Both the position numbers and the translations under genes were made by a program. From Streptomyces venezuelae (lineage in GTDB: Bacteria; Actinomycetota; Actinomycetes; Streptomycetales; Streptomycetaceae): a stretch of DNA of 64,000 nucleotides. Of the stretch, positions 1 to 9,633 are shown piece by piece. The stretch is from the NCBI RefSeq assembly GCF_008642335.1, contig NZ_CP029191.1, positions 6,758,001 to 6,822,000 on the forward strand. The letters run 5' to 3'. Under the pieces are notes generated by a model that did not search any database, was not told where the DNA came from, and saw nothing but the letters and a program-made list of their open reading frames with translations. Numbering within the stretch: position 1 is the first letter of the stretch; each line of letters starts with the position of its first letter.

Positions 1-641
1 CCGCCCTGCTCCCCGGCTCGGTGGTCGTCGGTGAGGAAGCGGTGCATGCGGATCCCTCGCGGTACGAGGCGATACGGGGAGACGCGCCCGTCTGGATCGT
101 CGACCCCGTGGACGGAACCCGGCAGTTCGTGAACGGGAACCCGGGGTTCTGCATGCTCGTCGCCCTCGCGGTGGGCGGCGAGGTCCAGGCCTCGTGGACG
201 TACGCGCCGATGCTGGACGAGATGGCCGTCGCGGTCCGCGGCCGGGGCGCGTGGCTGAACGGACAGCGGCTGGTGGCGGGCGCACCCGCACCCGGCGCCG
301 ACCTGGACGTGGCGACCTCGCACCCGGACTTCACCACGGAGGAGCAGAAGCAGGCCCTGCTGGGGCTCGTGACCGACGGCGTGCGGCCGAGGCCCTGCGG
401 ATCGGCGGGCTTGGAGTATCTCGCCATCGCCCGCGGGGAGTTGGACGCCATCGCGTTCTCGTGGGAGCTCGCCTGGGACCACGCCGCGGGGCTGCTGCTC
501 GTCGCGGAGGCCGGCGGCGCCGACCTGACGCTCACGGGGGAGCCGTTCCGGATAGGCGGGGGCAACGCCCTGCCGTTCACCGCGGCCCGCGACGCCGCCA
601 CGGCCCGCCGGATCGCAGCGCTCCTCGCGGCCGGCGTCTGA
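1..641 (+). CDS. Inositol monophosphatase family protein, 5' end outside window
   Basis: The gene is open from the window edge (first full codon at 3), so the true start is missing; 212 residues are visible. The metal-binding motif DPVDGT follows WIV, and the C-terminal WDHAAG motif is present; both are hallmarks of Mg-dependent IMPase/FBPase/histidinol-phosphatase-like enzymes. These are soluble enzymes removing phosphate from inositol phosphate, histidinol phosphate or related sugars; the exact substrate cannot be read from the sequence. An internal GTG at 21 exists but the homologous region clearly continues upstream, so it is not a real start. The next gene follows in the same direction after about 90 bases. 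Confidence 0.85.
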   Translation, partial: ALLPGSVVVGEEAVHADPSRYEAIRGDAPVWIVDPVDGTRQFVNGNPGFCMLVALAVGGEVQASWTYAPMLDEMAVAVRGRGAWLNGQRLVAGAPAPGADLDVATSHPDFTTEEQKQALLGLVTDGVRPRPCGSAGLEYLAIARGELDAIAFSWELAWDHAAGLLLVAEAGGADLTLTGEPFRIGGGNALPFTAARDAATARRIAALLAAGV

Positions 642-730
642 GCCCCGCGCCCGGGAGGGGCTCAAGGGAGGGTGCAGGTCGTCCGTCCTATCCTGGGCGG
701 CAGAGGCCGTCGGCTGACAAAGGAGTCCGG

Positions 731-2152
731 GTGCCGTCGATGCTTGACGCCGTCGTCGTGGGGGCGGGACCGAACGGGCTGACCGCTGCCGTGGAGCTGG
801 CCCGCCGCGGCTTCTCCGTGGCCGTCTTCGAGGCCAGGAGCACCGTCGGGGGCGGCGCGCGCACGCAGGAGCTGACGCTCCCCGGATTCCGGCACGACCC
901 CTGCTCCGCCGCCCACCCCCTGGGCATCAACTCCCCGGCGTTCCGCGGCATGCCCCTGGACCGGTACGGACTGGAGTGGCTCCAGCCCCCGCTCCCCATG
1001 GCCCACCCCTTCCCGGACGGCACCGCCGCCGTCCTGTCCCGCTCCGTCGCCGAGACCGCCGCCTCCTTCGGGCCGCGCGACGCGGGGGCGTACCGCAGGC
1101 TGATCGAGCCCTTCCTGCCCAAGTGGGACACGCTCCTCCAGGACTTCATGTCCCTGCCGATGAGCTCGCTGCCGCGCGACCCCGTGACCCTCGCCCGCTT
1201 CGGACTCGCCGGACTGCCGCCGTCGACGTGGCTGATGCGGCGCTTCCGCGACGACCGGGCCCGCGCGCTGTTCGCGGGGCTCGTCGCGCACGTCATCGCG
1301 CCGCTCGACGGCATCGTCACGGGCGGCGTCGGCATGGTCTTCGCGCTGGCCGCGCACGCCCGCGGCTGGCCCCTGGCGCGCGGCGGCTCGCAGTCGATCT
1401 CCGACGCGCTCGCCGCGTACCTGAAGGACCTCGGCGGCTCCGTCCACACGGACTACGAAGTGAAGCGGCTCGACGACCTGCCGCCCGCCCGCGCCTACGT
1501 CTTCGACACCTCGCCGACCGCCCTCGCCAGGATCGCGGGGCTCGGCCGCGCGTACGAGGGGTACCGGTACGGCGCGAGCGTCTTCAAGATCGACTACGCG
1601 CTCGACGGGCCCGTCCCCTGGACCGCGGAGGAGCCGCAGACCGCGGGAACCGTGCAGATCGGTCCCGGCAGCAAGGACATCGGCGCCGCGCTGCGCGCCG
1701 CCTCGCGCGAGGGGCGGGCGCCGGACGCGCCGTTCCTGATCACCGTGCAGCCCAGCGTCGTCGACCCCTCCCGCGCCCCGGCGGGCAAGCACGTCTTCTG
1801 GGCCTACGGGCACGTGCCCAACGGCTGGCGGGGCGACCTGACCGACGCCATCGAGCGGCAGCTGGAGCGCTTCGCCCCCGGCTTCCGCGACCGCGTCCTC
1901 GCCCGCGCCACGGCCGGCCCGCCCGAACTCGCCGCGCACAACGCGAACTACGTGGGCGGTGACATCGCCTGCGGCGCCGCGAGCGGACTGCAGCTGCTGC
2001 TGCGCCCCAAGCTCTCCCTCTTCCCGTACGCGACACCGCATCCCGCGGTCTTCATCTGTTCGTCCGCGACGCCTCCGGGACCCGGTGTGCACGGCATGTC
2101 CGGGCACAACGCCGCGAAGGCCGTGTGGCGCATGCTCAGGAGCAGCCCGTGA
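731..2152 (+). CDS. NAD(P)/FAD-dependent oxidoreductase, phytoene-desaturase-like
   Basis: This is a 473-residue protein with an N-terminal dinucleotide-binding fold ([17 protein letters not shown]), then an acidic residue ending the second strand (VFEAR) and GGGARTQEL, the arrangement of the CrtI/phytoene-desaturase-like FAD amine-oxidase superfamily. A C-terminal [16 protein letters not shown] segment matches the second FAD-contacting motif of that superfamily. The substrate is unknown; no carotenoid genes lie nearby. GTG 731 is preferred because AAAGGAG at 719-725 is well placed; ATG 740 is an in-frame alternative nine bases on. Its stop overlaps the macrodomain gene start by four bases, so the two are probably translated together. 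Confidence 0.85.
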   Translation: MPSMLDAVVVGAGPNGLTAAVELARRGFSVAVFEARSTVGGGARTQELTLPGFRHDPCSAAHPLGINSPAFRGMPLDRYGLEWLQPPLPMAHPFPDGTAAVLSRSVAETAASFGPRDAGAYRRLIEPFLPKWDTLLQDFMSLPMSSLPRDPVTLARFGLAGLPPSTWLMRRFRDDRARALFAGLVAHVIAPLDGIVTGGVGMVFALAAHARGWPLARGGSQSISDALAAYLKDLGGSVHTDYEVKRLDDLPPARAYVFDTSPTALARIAGLGRAYEGYRYGASVFKIDYALDGPVPWTAEEPQTAGTVQIGPGSKDIGAALRAASREGRAPDAPFLITVQPSVVDPSRAPAGKHVFWAYGHVPNGWRGDLTDAIERQLERFAPGFRDRVLARATAGPPELAAHNANYVGGDIACGAASGLQLLLRPKLSLFPYATPHPAVFICSSATPPGPGVHGMSGHNAAKAVWRMLRSSP

Positions 2153-2679
2153 CACCCGTGACCGTGCCCATCACGCTGATCCAGGGCGACATCACCGCGC
2201 AGCACGCCGACGCCATCGTCAACGCGGCGAACTCGTCGCTGCTCGGCGGCGGCGGGGTCGACGGCGCCATCCACCGGCGCGGCGGGCCCGACATCCTCGC
2301 CGACTGCCGCCGCCTGCGCGCCTCCCACTACGGCAAGGGGCTGCCCACCGGCCGCGCCGTCGCGACCACGGCGGGGCGGCTCGACGCGCGGCACGTGATC
2401 CACACCGTCGGTCCGGTCTGGTCCGCCACGGAGGACCGCTCCGAGCTCCTGGCGTCCTGCCACCGCGAGTCGCTGCGGGTCGCCGCCGAGCTCGGGGCGC
2501 GTACGGTCGCGTTCCCCGCGATCTCCACGGGCGTCTACCGCTGGCCGCTCGCGGACGCGGCGCGCATCGCCGTCGCGACGGTACGGGAGACGGCAGATCC
2601 GGAACGCTTCGACGAGGTGCGGTTCGTGCTGTTCGGGCAGGAGGCGTACGACGCGTTCGCGGCGGCCGTGGAGCGGTAG
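2149..2679 (+). CDS. Macrodomain protein, O-acetyl-ADP-ribose deacetylase type
   Basis: This 176-residue protein is a single macro domain: [29 protein letters not shown] and the STGVYRWPL loop are the ADP-ribose-binding and catalytic motifs of the YmdB/MacroD class. Such enzymes hydrolyse O-acetyl-ADP-ribose and remove ADP-ribose from acidic residues. The start is GTG 2149, whose GTGA overlaps the stop of the upstream FAD oxidoreductase; CAGGAG sits about seven bases before it. A longer in-frame reading starting at 2125 would lie inside the upstream gene and is less likely. The pairing with an FAD enzyme suggests a shared redox or NAD-metabolism setting, but that is inference. Confidence 0.88.
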   Translation: MTPVTVPITLIQGDITAQHADAIVNAANSSLLGGGGVDGAIHRRGGPDILADCRRLRASHYGKGLPTGRAVATTAGRLDARHVIHTVGPVWSATEDRSELLASCHRESLRVAAELGARTVAFPAISTGVYRWPLADAARIAVATVRETADPERFDEVRFVLFGQEAYDAFAAAVER

Positions 2680-2752
2680 CGCGCCCGGCAGGGCGACGTC
2701 GATGTCGGATTTCCGCCAGCCGCGGCCGGGTGCGATCCGCGAAGCTGGGGGC

Positions 2753-4270
2753 ATGCACACCGACACAGAGCGCTGTGTACGCGCCGTTCAGTCGAAGGAC
2801 GCCCGATTCGACGGCTGGTTCTTCACGGCCGTCGTCACCACGCGGATCTACTGCCGTCCCAGCTGCCCTGTCGTGCCGCCCAAGCCCGAGAACATGACGT
2901 TCTACCCGAGCGCCGCGGCCTGCCAGCAGGCCGGCTTCCGCGCCTGCAAGCGGTGCCGGCCGGACAGCAGCCCCGGCTCTCCCGAGTGGAACCAGCGGGC
3001 CGACCTCGTCGCCCGCGCGATGCGTCTGATCGGTGACGGCGTCGTCGACCGCGACGGTGTCCCCGGCCTCGCGACCCGCCTCGGCTACAGCACCCGGCAG
3101 GTCGAACGCCACCTGCGCGCCGAACTCGGCGCGGGCCCCCTCGCCCTGGCCCGGGCCCAACGCGCCCAGACGGCCCGCCTCCTCATCGAGACGACCACCC
3201 TGCCCATGGCGGAGATCGCCTTCGCGGCGGGCTTCGCCTCGATCCGCACGTTTAACGACACGGTCCGCGAGGTCTTCGCGCTCTCCCCAGGCGAGCTGCG
3301 AGCGCGTGTGCCGAAACGCCTGCCCGCCGCCGCGGACGGCGACGTCCGCGGCAGTACCGTGTCTGGCACGCCCGGCCCCGCGGGCGGCACCCTCGCCCTG
3401 CGCCTGCCGTTCCGCGCGCCGCTCCATCCCGACAACCTCTTCGGGCACCTCATCGCCACCGCCGTGCCCGGCGTCGAGGAGTGGCGGGACGGGGCGTACC
3501 GCAGGACGCTCAGCCTTCCCTACGGGCACGGCATCGTCGCGCTCACCCCGCACCCCGACCACATCGCCTGCCGGCTCTCCCTCACCGATCTGCGCGATCT
3601 CACCATCGCCATCAGCCGGTGCCGCCGCATGCTCGACCTGGACGCCGATCCGGCCGCCGTAGACGGCCAGTTGAGGGACGACCCGCTGCTCGCGCCGCTC
3701 GTCGACAAGGCTCCGGGGCGGCGTGTGCCGCGTACCGTCGACGAGGCCGAGTTCGCCGTACGGGCCGTCCTGGGCCAGCAGGTCTCCACCGCGGCCGCCC
3801 GTACCCACGCCGCCCGCCTCGTCACCGCGCACGGGCGCCCCGTCGAGGACCCCGACGGCGGGCTCACGCACCTCTTCCCCACCCCGGACGAGCTCGCCGC
3901 GCTCGACCCCGAGACCCTCGCCCTGCCCCGCAGCCGCCGCACCACCCTCACGACACTGGTCGAGCACCTCGCCGACGGCAGTCTCCGCCTCGGCCCGGAG
4001 AGCGACTGGGACGAAGCCCGCGCCCGTCTCACCGAGCTCCCCGGCTTCGGCCCCTGGACCGTCGAGGTCATCGCGATGCGCGCGCTCGGCGACCCGGACG
4101 CGTTCCTCCCCTCCGACCTCGGCATCCGGCGTGCCGCACAGGAGTTGGGGCTCCCGCACACCCCCGCCGCCCTCACCGCGCGCGCCGCCGCGTGGCGGCC
4201 CTGGCGGGCGTACGCGGTGCAGTACCTGTGGGCCACCGACGCCCACCCGATCAACTTCATCCCCGCGTGA
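2753..4270 (+). CDS. Ada-AlkA fusion: methyl-phosphotriester sensor and DNA-3-methyladenine glycosylase
   Basis: The 505-residue protein carries, in order, an Ada-type zinc domain (Cys34, Cys38, Cys65, Cys68; Cys34 is equivalent to the methyl-accepting Cys38 of E. coli Ada), an AraC-type helix-turn-helix (about 80-180), an AlkA N-terminal domain and an HhH-GPD glycosylase. The glycosylase shows the hairpin LPGFGPWTVE and the catalytic aspartate in FLPSDLGI. It should repair alkylated DNA and regulate the adaptive response. ATG 2753 is chosen because homology begins there; 2702 is an upstream in-frame ATG without matching sequence. A separate Ogt gene begins 23 bases downstream, so methyltransferase and glycosylase functions are co-transcribed. 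Confidence 0.92.
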   Translation: MHTDTERCVRAVQSKDARFDGWFFTAVVTTRIYCRPSCPVVPPKPENMTFYPSAAACQQAGFRACKRCRPDSSPGSPEWNQRADLVARAMRLIGDGVVDRDGVPGLATRLGYSTRQVERHLRAELGAGPLALARAQRAQTARLLIETTTLPMAEIAFAAGFASIRTFNDTVREVFALSPGELRARVPKRLPAAADGDVRGSTVSGTPGPAGGTLALRLPFRAPLHPDNLFGHLIATAVPGVEEWRDGAYRRTLSLPYGHGIVALTPHPDHIACRLSLTDLRDLTIAISRCRRMLDLDADPAAVDGQLRDDPLLAPLVDKAPGRRVPRTVDEAEFAVRAVLGQQVSTAAARTHAARLVTAHGRPVEDPDGGLTHLFPTPDELAALDPETLALPRSRRTTLTTLVEHLADGSLRLGPESDWDEARARLTELPGFGPWTVEVIAMRALGDPDAFLPSDLGIRRAAQELGLPHTPAALTARAAAWRPWRAYAVQYLWATDAHPINFIPA

Positions 4271-4293
4271 CGGACCTGCCAAGGAATGTAGTC

Positions 4294-4797
4294 ATGGAAC
4301 GCCTGCACACCCTCATCGACAGCCCCTACGGGCCCCTCACCCTCGTCGCCACCGACGGCGTCCTCAGCGGTCTCTACATGACCGAGCAACGGCACCGCCC
4401 GGCCGATGAGACCTTCGGCGACCGCGACCCGGCGCCCTTCGGCGCGGCGATCGGCCAGCTTGAGGCCTACTTCGCCGGGGAGCTGACGGAGTTCGACGTG
4501 CCGCTGCGCCTCGACGGCACGCCGTTCCAGCGGCTGGTCTGGGACGAGCTGCGCCGCATCCCGTACGGCGAGACCCGCACGTACGGCGAACTCGCCGAAG
4601 CCCTCGGCAAGCCGAGCGCCTCCCGCGCGGTCGGCCTCGCCAACGGCAAGAACCCCATCGGCGTCATCGTGCCCTGCCACCGCGTCATCGGCGCCAACGG
4701 CAGCCTCACCGGCTACGGCGGCGGCCTCGACCGCAAGCAGCGGCTCCTGACCTTCGAGCGAGGGGCGGGCAGGACGCCCGAGAACGCGCTGTTCTGA
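4294..4797 (+). CDS. ogt: Methylated-DNA--protein-cysteine methyltransferase
   Basis: The 167-residue protein holds the active-site motif VIVPCHRVIG, the helix-turn-helix region (YGELAEALGKPSASRAVG) and the GYGGGLDRK loop of Ogt/AGT enzymes. It transfers methyl groups from O6-methylguanine irreversibly to its PCHR cysteine. Length is normal for the family. AAGGAA at 4280-4285 supports ATG 4294. It lies 23 bases after the Ada-AlkA gene in the same direction, and the two together make a complete adaptive-response unit. The next gene is convergent. Confidence 0.95.
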   Translation: MERLHTLIDSPYGPLTLVATDGVLSGLYMTEQRHRPADETFGDRDPAPFGAAIGQLEAYFAGELTEFDVPLRLDGTPFQRLVWDELRRIPYGETRTYGELAEALGKPSASRAVGLANGKNPIGVIVPCHRVIGANGSLTGYGGGLDRKQRLLTFERGAGRTPENALF

Positions 4798-4830
4798 GCC
4801 GCCCGACCCGGAGACCCGTCTTAGGGCGCG

Positions 4831-5331
4831 TCAGCCGACCCGGTGGCCGTCCTCCAGCTCCGCGGGGCCGTTTCCGTGCGCCAGTACGTCCAGCGCGGCC
4901 GCCACCCGGCGCCCCAGCTCGCTCGGCAGGTACTCCGCGAGCTCCTGCGGAGCCACGAGCCGCCAGGACAGGAGTTCCTCCTCCTGCAGCGTGATCGACT
5001 CCAGCTGCTTGGCGCCGAGCACCCCGCCGTCGTACAGGTACGCCACCAGCGGGGGCCGCGGTCGCAGGGGGCCCGGCGGCACCCAGTCCACCGCGAGCAG
5101 CGGGCCGAGTCCGACGTCGAGCCCGATCTCCTCGACGGTCTCCCTGCGCGCCCCCTGCCGGGGCGTCTCGCCCGTGTCCGACTCCACGGTCCCGCCCGGC
5201 AGCGCCCACCCCTCGCGGTAGTTGGGCTCGACGAGCAGGACCCGGCCCTCGGCGTCCCGGAAGAGCGCGGCGGCCCCGACGAGGACGCGGGGGAGCCCGG
5301 CGATGTACGTGGTGTAGTCCTGGATGGTCAC
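4831..5331 (-). CDS. NUDIX hydrolase
   Basis: This 166-residue protein contains a Nudix box (ALPGGTVE, then ETPRQGARRETVEEIG), in which two extra residues separate the leading glycine from the first glutamate compared with the strict GX5EX7REUXEEXGU pattern. Nudix enzymes hydrolyse nucleoside diphosphates linked to another moiety; the substrate cannot be told. It lies downstream of the BCCT transporter gene on the same strand with a 76-base gap, and may be read with it. It converges with ogt. Confidence 0.88.
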   Translation of the reverse strand: MTIQDYTTYIAGLPRVLVGAAALFRDAEGRVLLVEPNYREGWALPGGTVESDTGETPRQGARRETVEEIGLDVGLGPLLAVDWVPPGPLRPRPPLVAYLYDGGVLGAKQLESITLQEEELLSWRLVAPQELAEYLPSELGRRVAAALDVLAHGNGPAELEDGHRVG

Positions 5332-5407
5332 GGGGGAAGGGTAGCCGGGGGCGTCGGTCGGGTCCCGGTCGGCCGGGAGGACGTCGCGACGCGCGGGGCG
5401 GCCCTCG

Positions 5408-7132
5408 TCAGTCGCCGTCCTGACCGCGGGACCTGGCGATCCGGCGGAGCCGCGGGTGCCGGTCCGGGCCCTGCTCGGTGATCGCCTCGCCGACCATCGT
5501 GCGCACCGCGTCCCGCAGCCCGTGCAGCGCCTGGCCGCGTGCGGGGCCCGCGCCCGGATCGCCGCGCAGCTCCTTCAGGAGCGCCCAGCACAGCGTCAGC
5601 ATCACCACGACGAACGGCAGCGCCACCAGGATCGTCGCGCTCTGCAGCGAGTCGAGACCGCCCGCGACCAGGAGCACCGCGGCCACCGCCGCCATGAGGA
5701 CGCCCCACGTGACGACCAGCCAGGTCGGGGGGTGCAGGGAGCCGCGGCTGCTGAGCGAGCCCATCACCAGCGACGCGGAGTCGGCGCTCGTGACGAAGTA
5801 CGTCATCACGAGGAGCATCGCGACCCACGAGGTGACCGTGCCGAGCGGCAGCGCGTCCAGCATCGCGAAGAGCGAGGACTCCGCCCCTTCCTCGACCTTC
5901 GCCGCCATGTCGACCTTGCCGGTCGCGTCGAGCCTGATGCCGGTGCCGCCCATCACGCAGAACCAGACGACGGTCGCGCCGCTCGGCACGAGGAGCACGC
6001 CGATCAGGAACTCGCGGATCGTCCGGCCGTGCGAGATACGGGCGATGAACGTGCCGACGAAGGGGGCCCAGGACAGCCACCACGCCCAGTAGAAGACCGT
6101 CCAGGAGCCGAGCCAGCCGCTGTCGGTGAAGGCGCCGGTGCGCGAGGCCATCGGGAGCAGCTGGTGGAGGTAGCCGCCGACGCTCGCCGGGATGGCGTCC
6201 AGGATGTAGACGGTCGGCCCGAGGACGAAGACGAACAGCATCAGGCAGGCGGCCAGCACGATGTTGAGGGTGCTGAGCCACTTCACGCCCTTGTGCACCC
6301 CGGAGAAGGCCGACAGCACGAAGGCGGCGCCGAGGGAGACGATGATGATGAGCTGCAGGGTGGTCGAACTCTCCACGCCCGTCGTGAGGTTGAGTCCCGT
6401 GGCGACCTGGAGCGCGCCGACGCCGAGGCTGGTGGCCGTGCCGAAGACGGTGGCGAAGACCGCGAGCAGGTCGATGATCCTGCCGGGCAGGCCCGCCGCC
6501 CGCCGCGCGCCGATGAGCGGTACGAAGACGGAGCTGAGCCGGTTGCCGCGGCCCTTGCGGAAGCCCGCGTAGGCGAGGGCGAGGCCGACGATGCCGTAGA
6601 TCGCCCAGGGCGTCAGCGTCCAGTGGAAGAAGGAGTACTCCAGGGCGGTGCGGGCCGCGCCGCCGGAGCGGGGTCCGGCGGTCGAGGACGGCGGGGGGTC
6701 CAGGTAGTGGGTCAGGGGCTCGCCGACGCCGTAGAACATCAGGCCGATGCCCATGCCCGCGCTGAACATCATCGCGATCCACGCGAGGTTCGTGAACTCG
6801 GGCCGCGCGTCGTCCGTGCCGAGACGGATCCGGCCGAAGCGGCTCAGCGCCAGGCCCACGCACAGGACGAGGAAGACGTCCGCGGCGATCACGAAGAGCC
6901 AGGCGAAGTTGTCGAGGACCCAGCCGAGCGCGCTGTCGGAGGCGCGGTCGAAGGAGTGTTTGCCGAGCGCCGCCCAGGCCACCACCCCGAGCACCGCGGC
7001 GACGCCGACACCGACGACGAGGTAGTCGGGGGTGCCGTCCGGAGGCGATCCTTCCGCGGAGTCCGGACCGCCCGGGGGAGGGCCCGTCGGACCGTCACCA
7101 GGACGGGGCTGATCGATCATTTCCGTACTCAT
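5408..7132 (-). CDS. BCCT-family (betaine/carnitine/choline) transporter
   Basis: The 574-residue polytopic membrane protein has about twelve hydrophobic segments and the family signature region FYWAWWLSWAPFVGTFIARIS, the tryptophan-rich substrate-binding segment of BCCT carriers. GMGIGLMFYGVGEP gives the glycine-rich helix with the sodium-site context. Such carriers take up glycine betaine, choline or related compatible solutes with Na+ or H+. A short hydrophilic C-terminal tail, rich in Arg, ends the protein. The start at 7132 (ATG) has no clear ribosome binding site; ATG 7120 is an alternative. A perfect palindrome lies just upstream of the start. Confidence 0.9.
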   Translation of the reverse strand: MSTEMIDQPRPGDGPTGPPPGGPDSAEGSPPDGTPDYLVVGVGVAAVLGVVAWAALGKHSFDRASDSALGWVLDNFAWLFVIAADVFLVLCVGLALSRFGRIRLGTDDARPEFTNLAWIAMMFSAGMGIGLMFYGVGEPLTHYLDPPPSSTAGPRSGGAARTALEYSFFHWTLTPWAIYGIVGLALAYAGFRKGRGNRLSSVFVPLIGARRAAGLPGRIIDLLAVFATVFGTATSLGVGALQVATGLNLTTGVESSTTLQLIIIVSLGAAFVLSAFSGVHKGVKWLSTLNIVLAACLMLFVFVLGPTVYILDAIPASVGGYLHQLLPMASRTGAFTDSGWLGSWTVFYWAWWLSWAPFVGTFIARISHGRTIREFLIGVLLVPSGATVVWFCVMGGTGIRLDATGKVDMAAKVEEGAESSLFAMLDALPLGTVTSWVAMLLVMTYFVTSADSASLVMGSLSSRGSLHPPTWLVVTWGVLMAAVAAVLLVAGGLDSLQSATILVALPFVVVMLTLCWALLKELRGDPGAGPARGQALHGLRDAVRTMVGEAITEQGPDRHPRLRRIARSRGQDGD

Positions 7133-7134
7133 GG

Positions 7135-7151
7135 CGCACCACTATGGTGCG
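7135..7151. promoter_or_regulatory. Operator-like palindrome at the BCCT start
   Basis: CGCACCA at 7135-7141 and TGGTGCG at 7145-7151 form a perfect 7-bp inverted repeat with a three-base spacer. It sits two bases before the BCCT start codon, between this gene and the divergent glycerate kinase gene. The position fits a repressor site, or a leader hairpin blocking initiation. No regulator gene is adjacent, so the binding protein is unknown. Confidence 0.4.
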
Positions 7152-7288
7152 ATATCGGGGGATTTTCCGACGGGCCACGCCGTCTCACGTCCCGGCGACC
7201 ATGGGCAGCGGCCCCTGTCTGCGGTTATGGTCGCAGCGGCGCGACTGCCTTGACGCGAGCAAGGCCCGGAAAGCAAGGGGAATGCAAG

Positions 7289-8458
7289 GTGGCGGACGCT
7301 GCAAGCAGGGCGGGACACGAGCAGCAGGCGCAGCGCGTGCTCATCGCCGCGGACAAGTTCAAGGGATCGCTCACGGCCGTGCAGGTCGCCGAGCGGGTGA
7401 CGGCCGGGCTGCACCGGGTCGCCCCCGGCGTCACGGTCGAGGCGCTGCCGGTCGCCGACGGCGGCGACGGCACGGTCGCCGCGGCCGTCGCGGGCGGCTT
7501 CGAGCGCCGCGAGGTGCGCGTCACGGGACCGCTCGGCAACGCGGTGACGGCGGCTTACGCGCTGAAGGACGGCACCGCCGTGGTGGAGATGGCCGAGGCG
7601 TCGGGCCTCCAGCTGCTCCCCGAGGGCGTCTTCGCGCCTCTCACCTCCACGACGTACGGCTCCGGAGAGCTGATCCGCGCGGCGCTCGACGCGGGCGCCC
7701 GCACCATCGTCTTCGGCGTCGGCGGCAGCGCCACGACCGACGGCGGCGCCGGCATGCTGGCCGCGCTCGGCGCGCGGTTCCTGGACGCCGACGGCGAGCC
7801 CGTCGCGCCCGGCGGCGGCCCGCTGAAGGACCTGGCGACCGCCGACCTGTCGGGCCTCGACCCACGTCTGAAGGACGTCGAGATCGTCCTCGCCAGCGAC
7901 GTCGACAACCCGCTGACCGGCCCGAAGGGCGCCCCGGCCGTCTACGGACCGCAGAAGGGTGCCGAGCCCGCGGACGTCGCCGCGCTGGACGCCGCGCTCG
8001 CCCACTACGCCACGGTCCTGGAGAAGACGATCGGCCCGAAGGCCGCGGAGTACGCGCAGTCGCCGGGCGCCGGCGCCGCGGGCGGCATCGGGTACGGCGC
8101 GCTGGTCGGTCTCGGCGCGGGCTTCCGGCCCGGCATCGAGGTCATGCTCGACGTGCTCGGCTTCGCGCCCGCCCTGGAGCGGGCGACGCTCGTCATCACC
8201 GGTGAGGGCTCGCTCGACGAGCAGACCCTGCACGGCAAGGCACCGGCGGGCGTGGCCGCCGCCGCGCGGGCCGCCGGAATCGAAGTGGTCGCGGTCTGCG
8301 GCCGCCTCGCGCTCGCCCCGGAAGTCCTCGGCAAGGCGGGCATCCGCCGCGCGTACGCCCTGACCGACGTCGAGCCGGACGTGGCGCGGTGCATCGCCGA
8401 GGCGGGCCCGATCCTGGAGACGGTGGCGGAGGGCATCGCCCGCGACTTCCTGGTCTGA
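7289..8458 (+). CDS. Glycerate kinase (GlxK/GckA-type, GlyK-1 family)
   Basis: The 389-residue protein begins its conserved core with VLIAADKFKGSLTAVQVAE, followed by ALPVADGGDGTV and GVGGSATTDGGAGMLAALGA, the signature motifs of the glycerate kinase type 1 family. It phosphorylates D-glycerate to 2- or 3-phosphoglycerate. GTG 7289 is chosen because AAGGGG lies about eight bases upstream; the long open frame further upstream is an antisense shadow of the transporter gene. A strong palindrome follows the stop codon and probably ends the transcript. Confidence 0.92.
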   Translation: MADAASRAGHEQQAQRVLIAADKFKGSLTAVQVAERVTAGLHRVAPGVTVEALPVADGGDGTVAAAVAGGFERREVRVTGPLGNAVTAAYALKDGTAVVEMAEASGLQLLPEGVFAPLTSTTYGSGELIRAALDAGARTIVFGVGGSATTDGGAGMLAALGARFLDADGEPVAPGGGPLKDLATADLSGLDPRLKDVEIVLASDVDNPLTGPKGAPAVYGPQKGAEPADVAALDAALAHYATVLEKTIGPKAAEYAQSPGAGAAGGIGYGALVGLGAGFRPGIEVMLDVLGFAPALERATLVITGEGSLDEQTLHGKAPAGVAAAARAAGIEVVAVCGRLALAPEVLGKAGIRRAYALTDVEPDVARCIAEAGPILETVAEGIARDFLV

Positions 8459-8468
8459 GGGCGGACAC

Positions 8469-8497
8469 GAGCCCAGGCGCGGGCCTGGCCTGGGCTC
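8469..8497. terminator. Bidirectional hairpin terminator after glycerate kinase
   Basis: GAGCCCAGG (8469-8477) pairs perfectly with CCTGGGCTC (8489-8497) around an 11-base loop. It lies between two convergent stop codons (8458 and 8518) and so can end both transcripts. There is no U-run, as is usual in Streptomyces. Confidence 0.7.
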
Positions 8498-8517
8498 GGG
8501 GGGTATGACACAGGCTC

Positions 8518-9633
8518 TCAGCAGTCGGGGAGGCCGAGTCCGTCGCGGTGGTCCGGGATGAGCCAGACAACGGAGAGATATCCACTCCGGCCGTCGGCCG
8601 CACGCAGCCGGTACCAGACGGTGCTTTCGTCGAGGCCGGGGTTGGCATCGTCGACCGTGTTTTCGTCCTGGCCATTGGTGACCCGCTCCCCGGTGGTTCG
8701 GCACACGGCGGTCAGGTGGTCCCCGGACGCGAGATCACCGGGTACGTTGCAGGCCGGTCGGTGCGCCTTGCACTTCTTCTCCGCGATCGTGGACAGGTAG
8801 GCGGGATGGTCGGTGTCCTCCCGCATCTGTGTCGCCCCGTCGGTCACCCGGTTCGCCACTGTCACCGTCACCGGTTCGGAGGTGGCGGGACTGCGGTCGG
8901 GAGGGGGCGTCGCAGTGGGGCGGTGGGGCGAGGACGATGACGGAGCCGAAGGGGTGGGCGCAGCGGCCGTCGCGGTCTTTGGGGTGATGGGCGAGGGGTG
9001 GGTCGGCTTGGAGTCGGTCGACGCTGATGCCATCTTCGGCGGGGTGGAGTGCCGGCCGGGATCAGCGGCCCGCTGCTCGCCCGGAGAGTTGTCGTGGCGG
9101 ACCACCGCGAACCACATGACCACCGAGACGGCGAGCGCCGTCAACAGCGTGACCCCGGTTGCCGCGAAGCCCTTCCGCAAGCGTCGGCCGGAAGAGTTCG
9201 CCGAACGCCTCAGGTCGGTTTCGTCACGGCCGGACGGGGTGCACGCCGGGACATCCGGTCGGGGGTCGCCGCCGCAGGCCCGGTAGGCGCTTGCCCAGCC
9301 ACGCAGCAGGTCCTGCGTCTCGTGTGACCGCTGTCGGTGGCACACGGACCAGGCGGAGACCAGAAGTTCCACGTACTTCCATGGTGGCTGTCGGTCTGCG
9401 CAGTGCGGCCTGGTGCTCACCACGCTGAGCCAGGTGGACATCTCCGGCGAGGCCCCCACCCCGGGGATCAGCCCCGATCCGGCAATCTCCTCAGCCGCGC
9501 TGTCCAGCGCCTGGAAGCTGGGTCCCGCCGCTCCGAAGGCGCTCAGGGCTGTCCGGAAGTCCCTCCACCGCCCGTCCCCGTCGTGTCGGCGTACCCGCTC
9601 CAGTAATTCATGCCACGGCGTGCTCGTGCTCAT
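8518..9633 (-). CDS. Unassigned single-pass membrane protein with extracytoplasmic SH3-like tail
   Basis: This 371-residue protein is not recognised. Residues 1-140 are helical and Trp/Cys-containing, probably cytoplasmic. One hydrophobic segment (about 155-178, ATGVTLLTALAVSVVMWFAV) follows a basic stretch. A long Ser/Thr/Pro linker (about 185-255) then leads to a C-terminal domain with four cysteines near CKAHRPACN and CRTTGE, ending WYRLRAADGRSGYLSVVWL. That ending is the pattern of an SH3-like or peptidoglycan-facing domain. The layout suggests a sensor or anchor spanning the membrane. It is divergent from the kinase-like gene at 9864 across a 230-base shared promoter region. Codon use is less GC-biased than in neighbouring core genes. 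Confidence 0.7.
   Translation of the reverse strand: MSTSTPWHELLERVRRHDGDGRWRDFRTALSAFGAAGPSFQALDSAAEEIAGSGLIPGVGASPEMSTWLSVVSTRPHCADRQPPWKYVELLVSAWSVCHRQRSHETQDLLRGWASAYRACGGDPRPDVPACTPSGRDETDLRRSANSSGRRLRKGFAATGVTLLTALAVSVVMWFAVVRHDNSPGEQRAADPGRHSTPPKMASASTDSKPTHPSPITPKTATAAAPTPSAPSSSSPHRPTATPPPDRSPATSEPVTVTVANRVTDGATQMREDTDHPAYLSTIAEKKCKAHRPACNVPGDLASGDHLTAVCRTTGERVTNGQDENTVDDANPGLDESTVWYRLRAADGRSGYLSVVWLIPDHRDGLGLPDC

Noticed and set aside
662-2155. A 497-codon minus-strand frame
   Set aside because: It mirrors the FAD oxidoreductase gene, has biased composition and no recognisable domain.
5456-7288. Long plus-strand extension of the glycerate kinase frame
   Set aside because: It lies antisense to the BCCT transporter, is Arg/His-rich without any domain, and the kinase has a good start at 7289.
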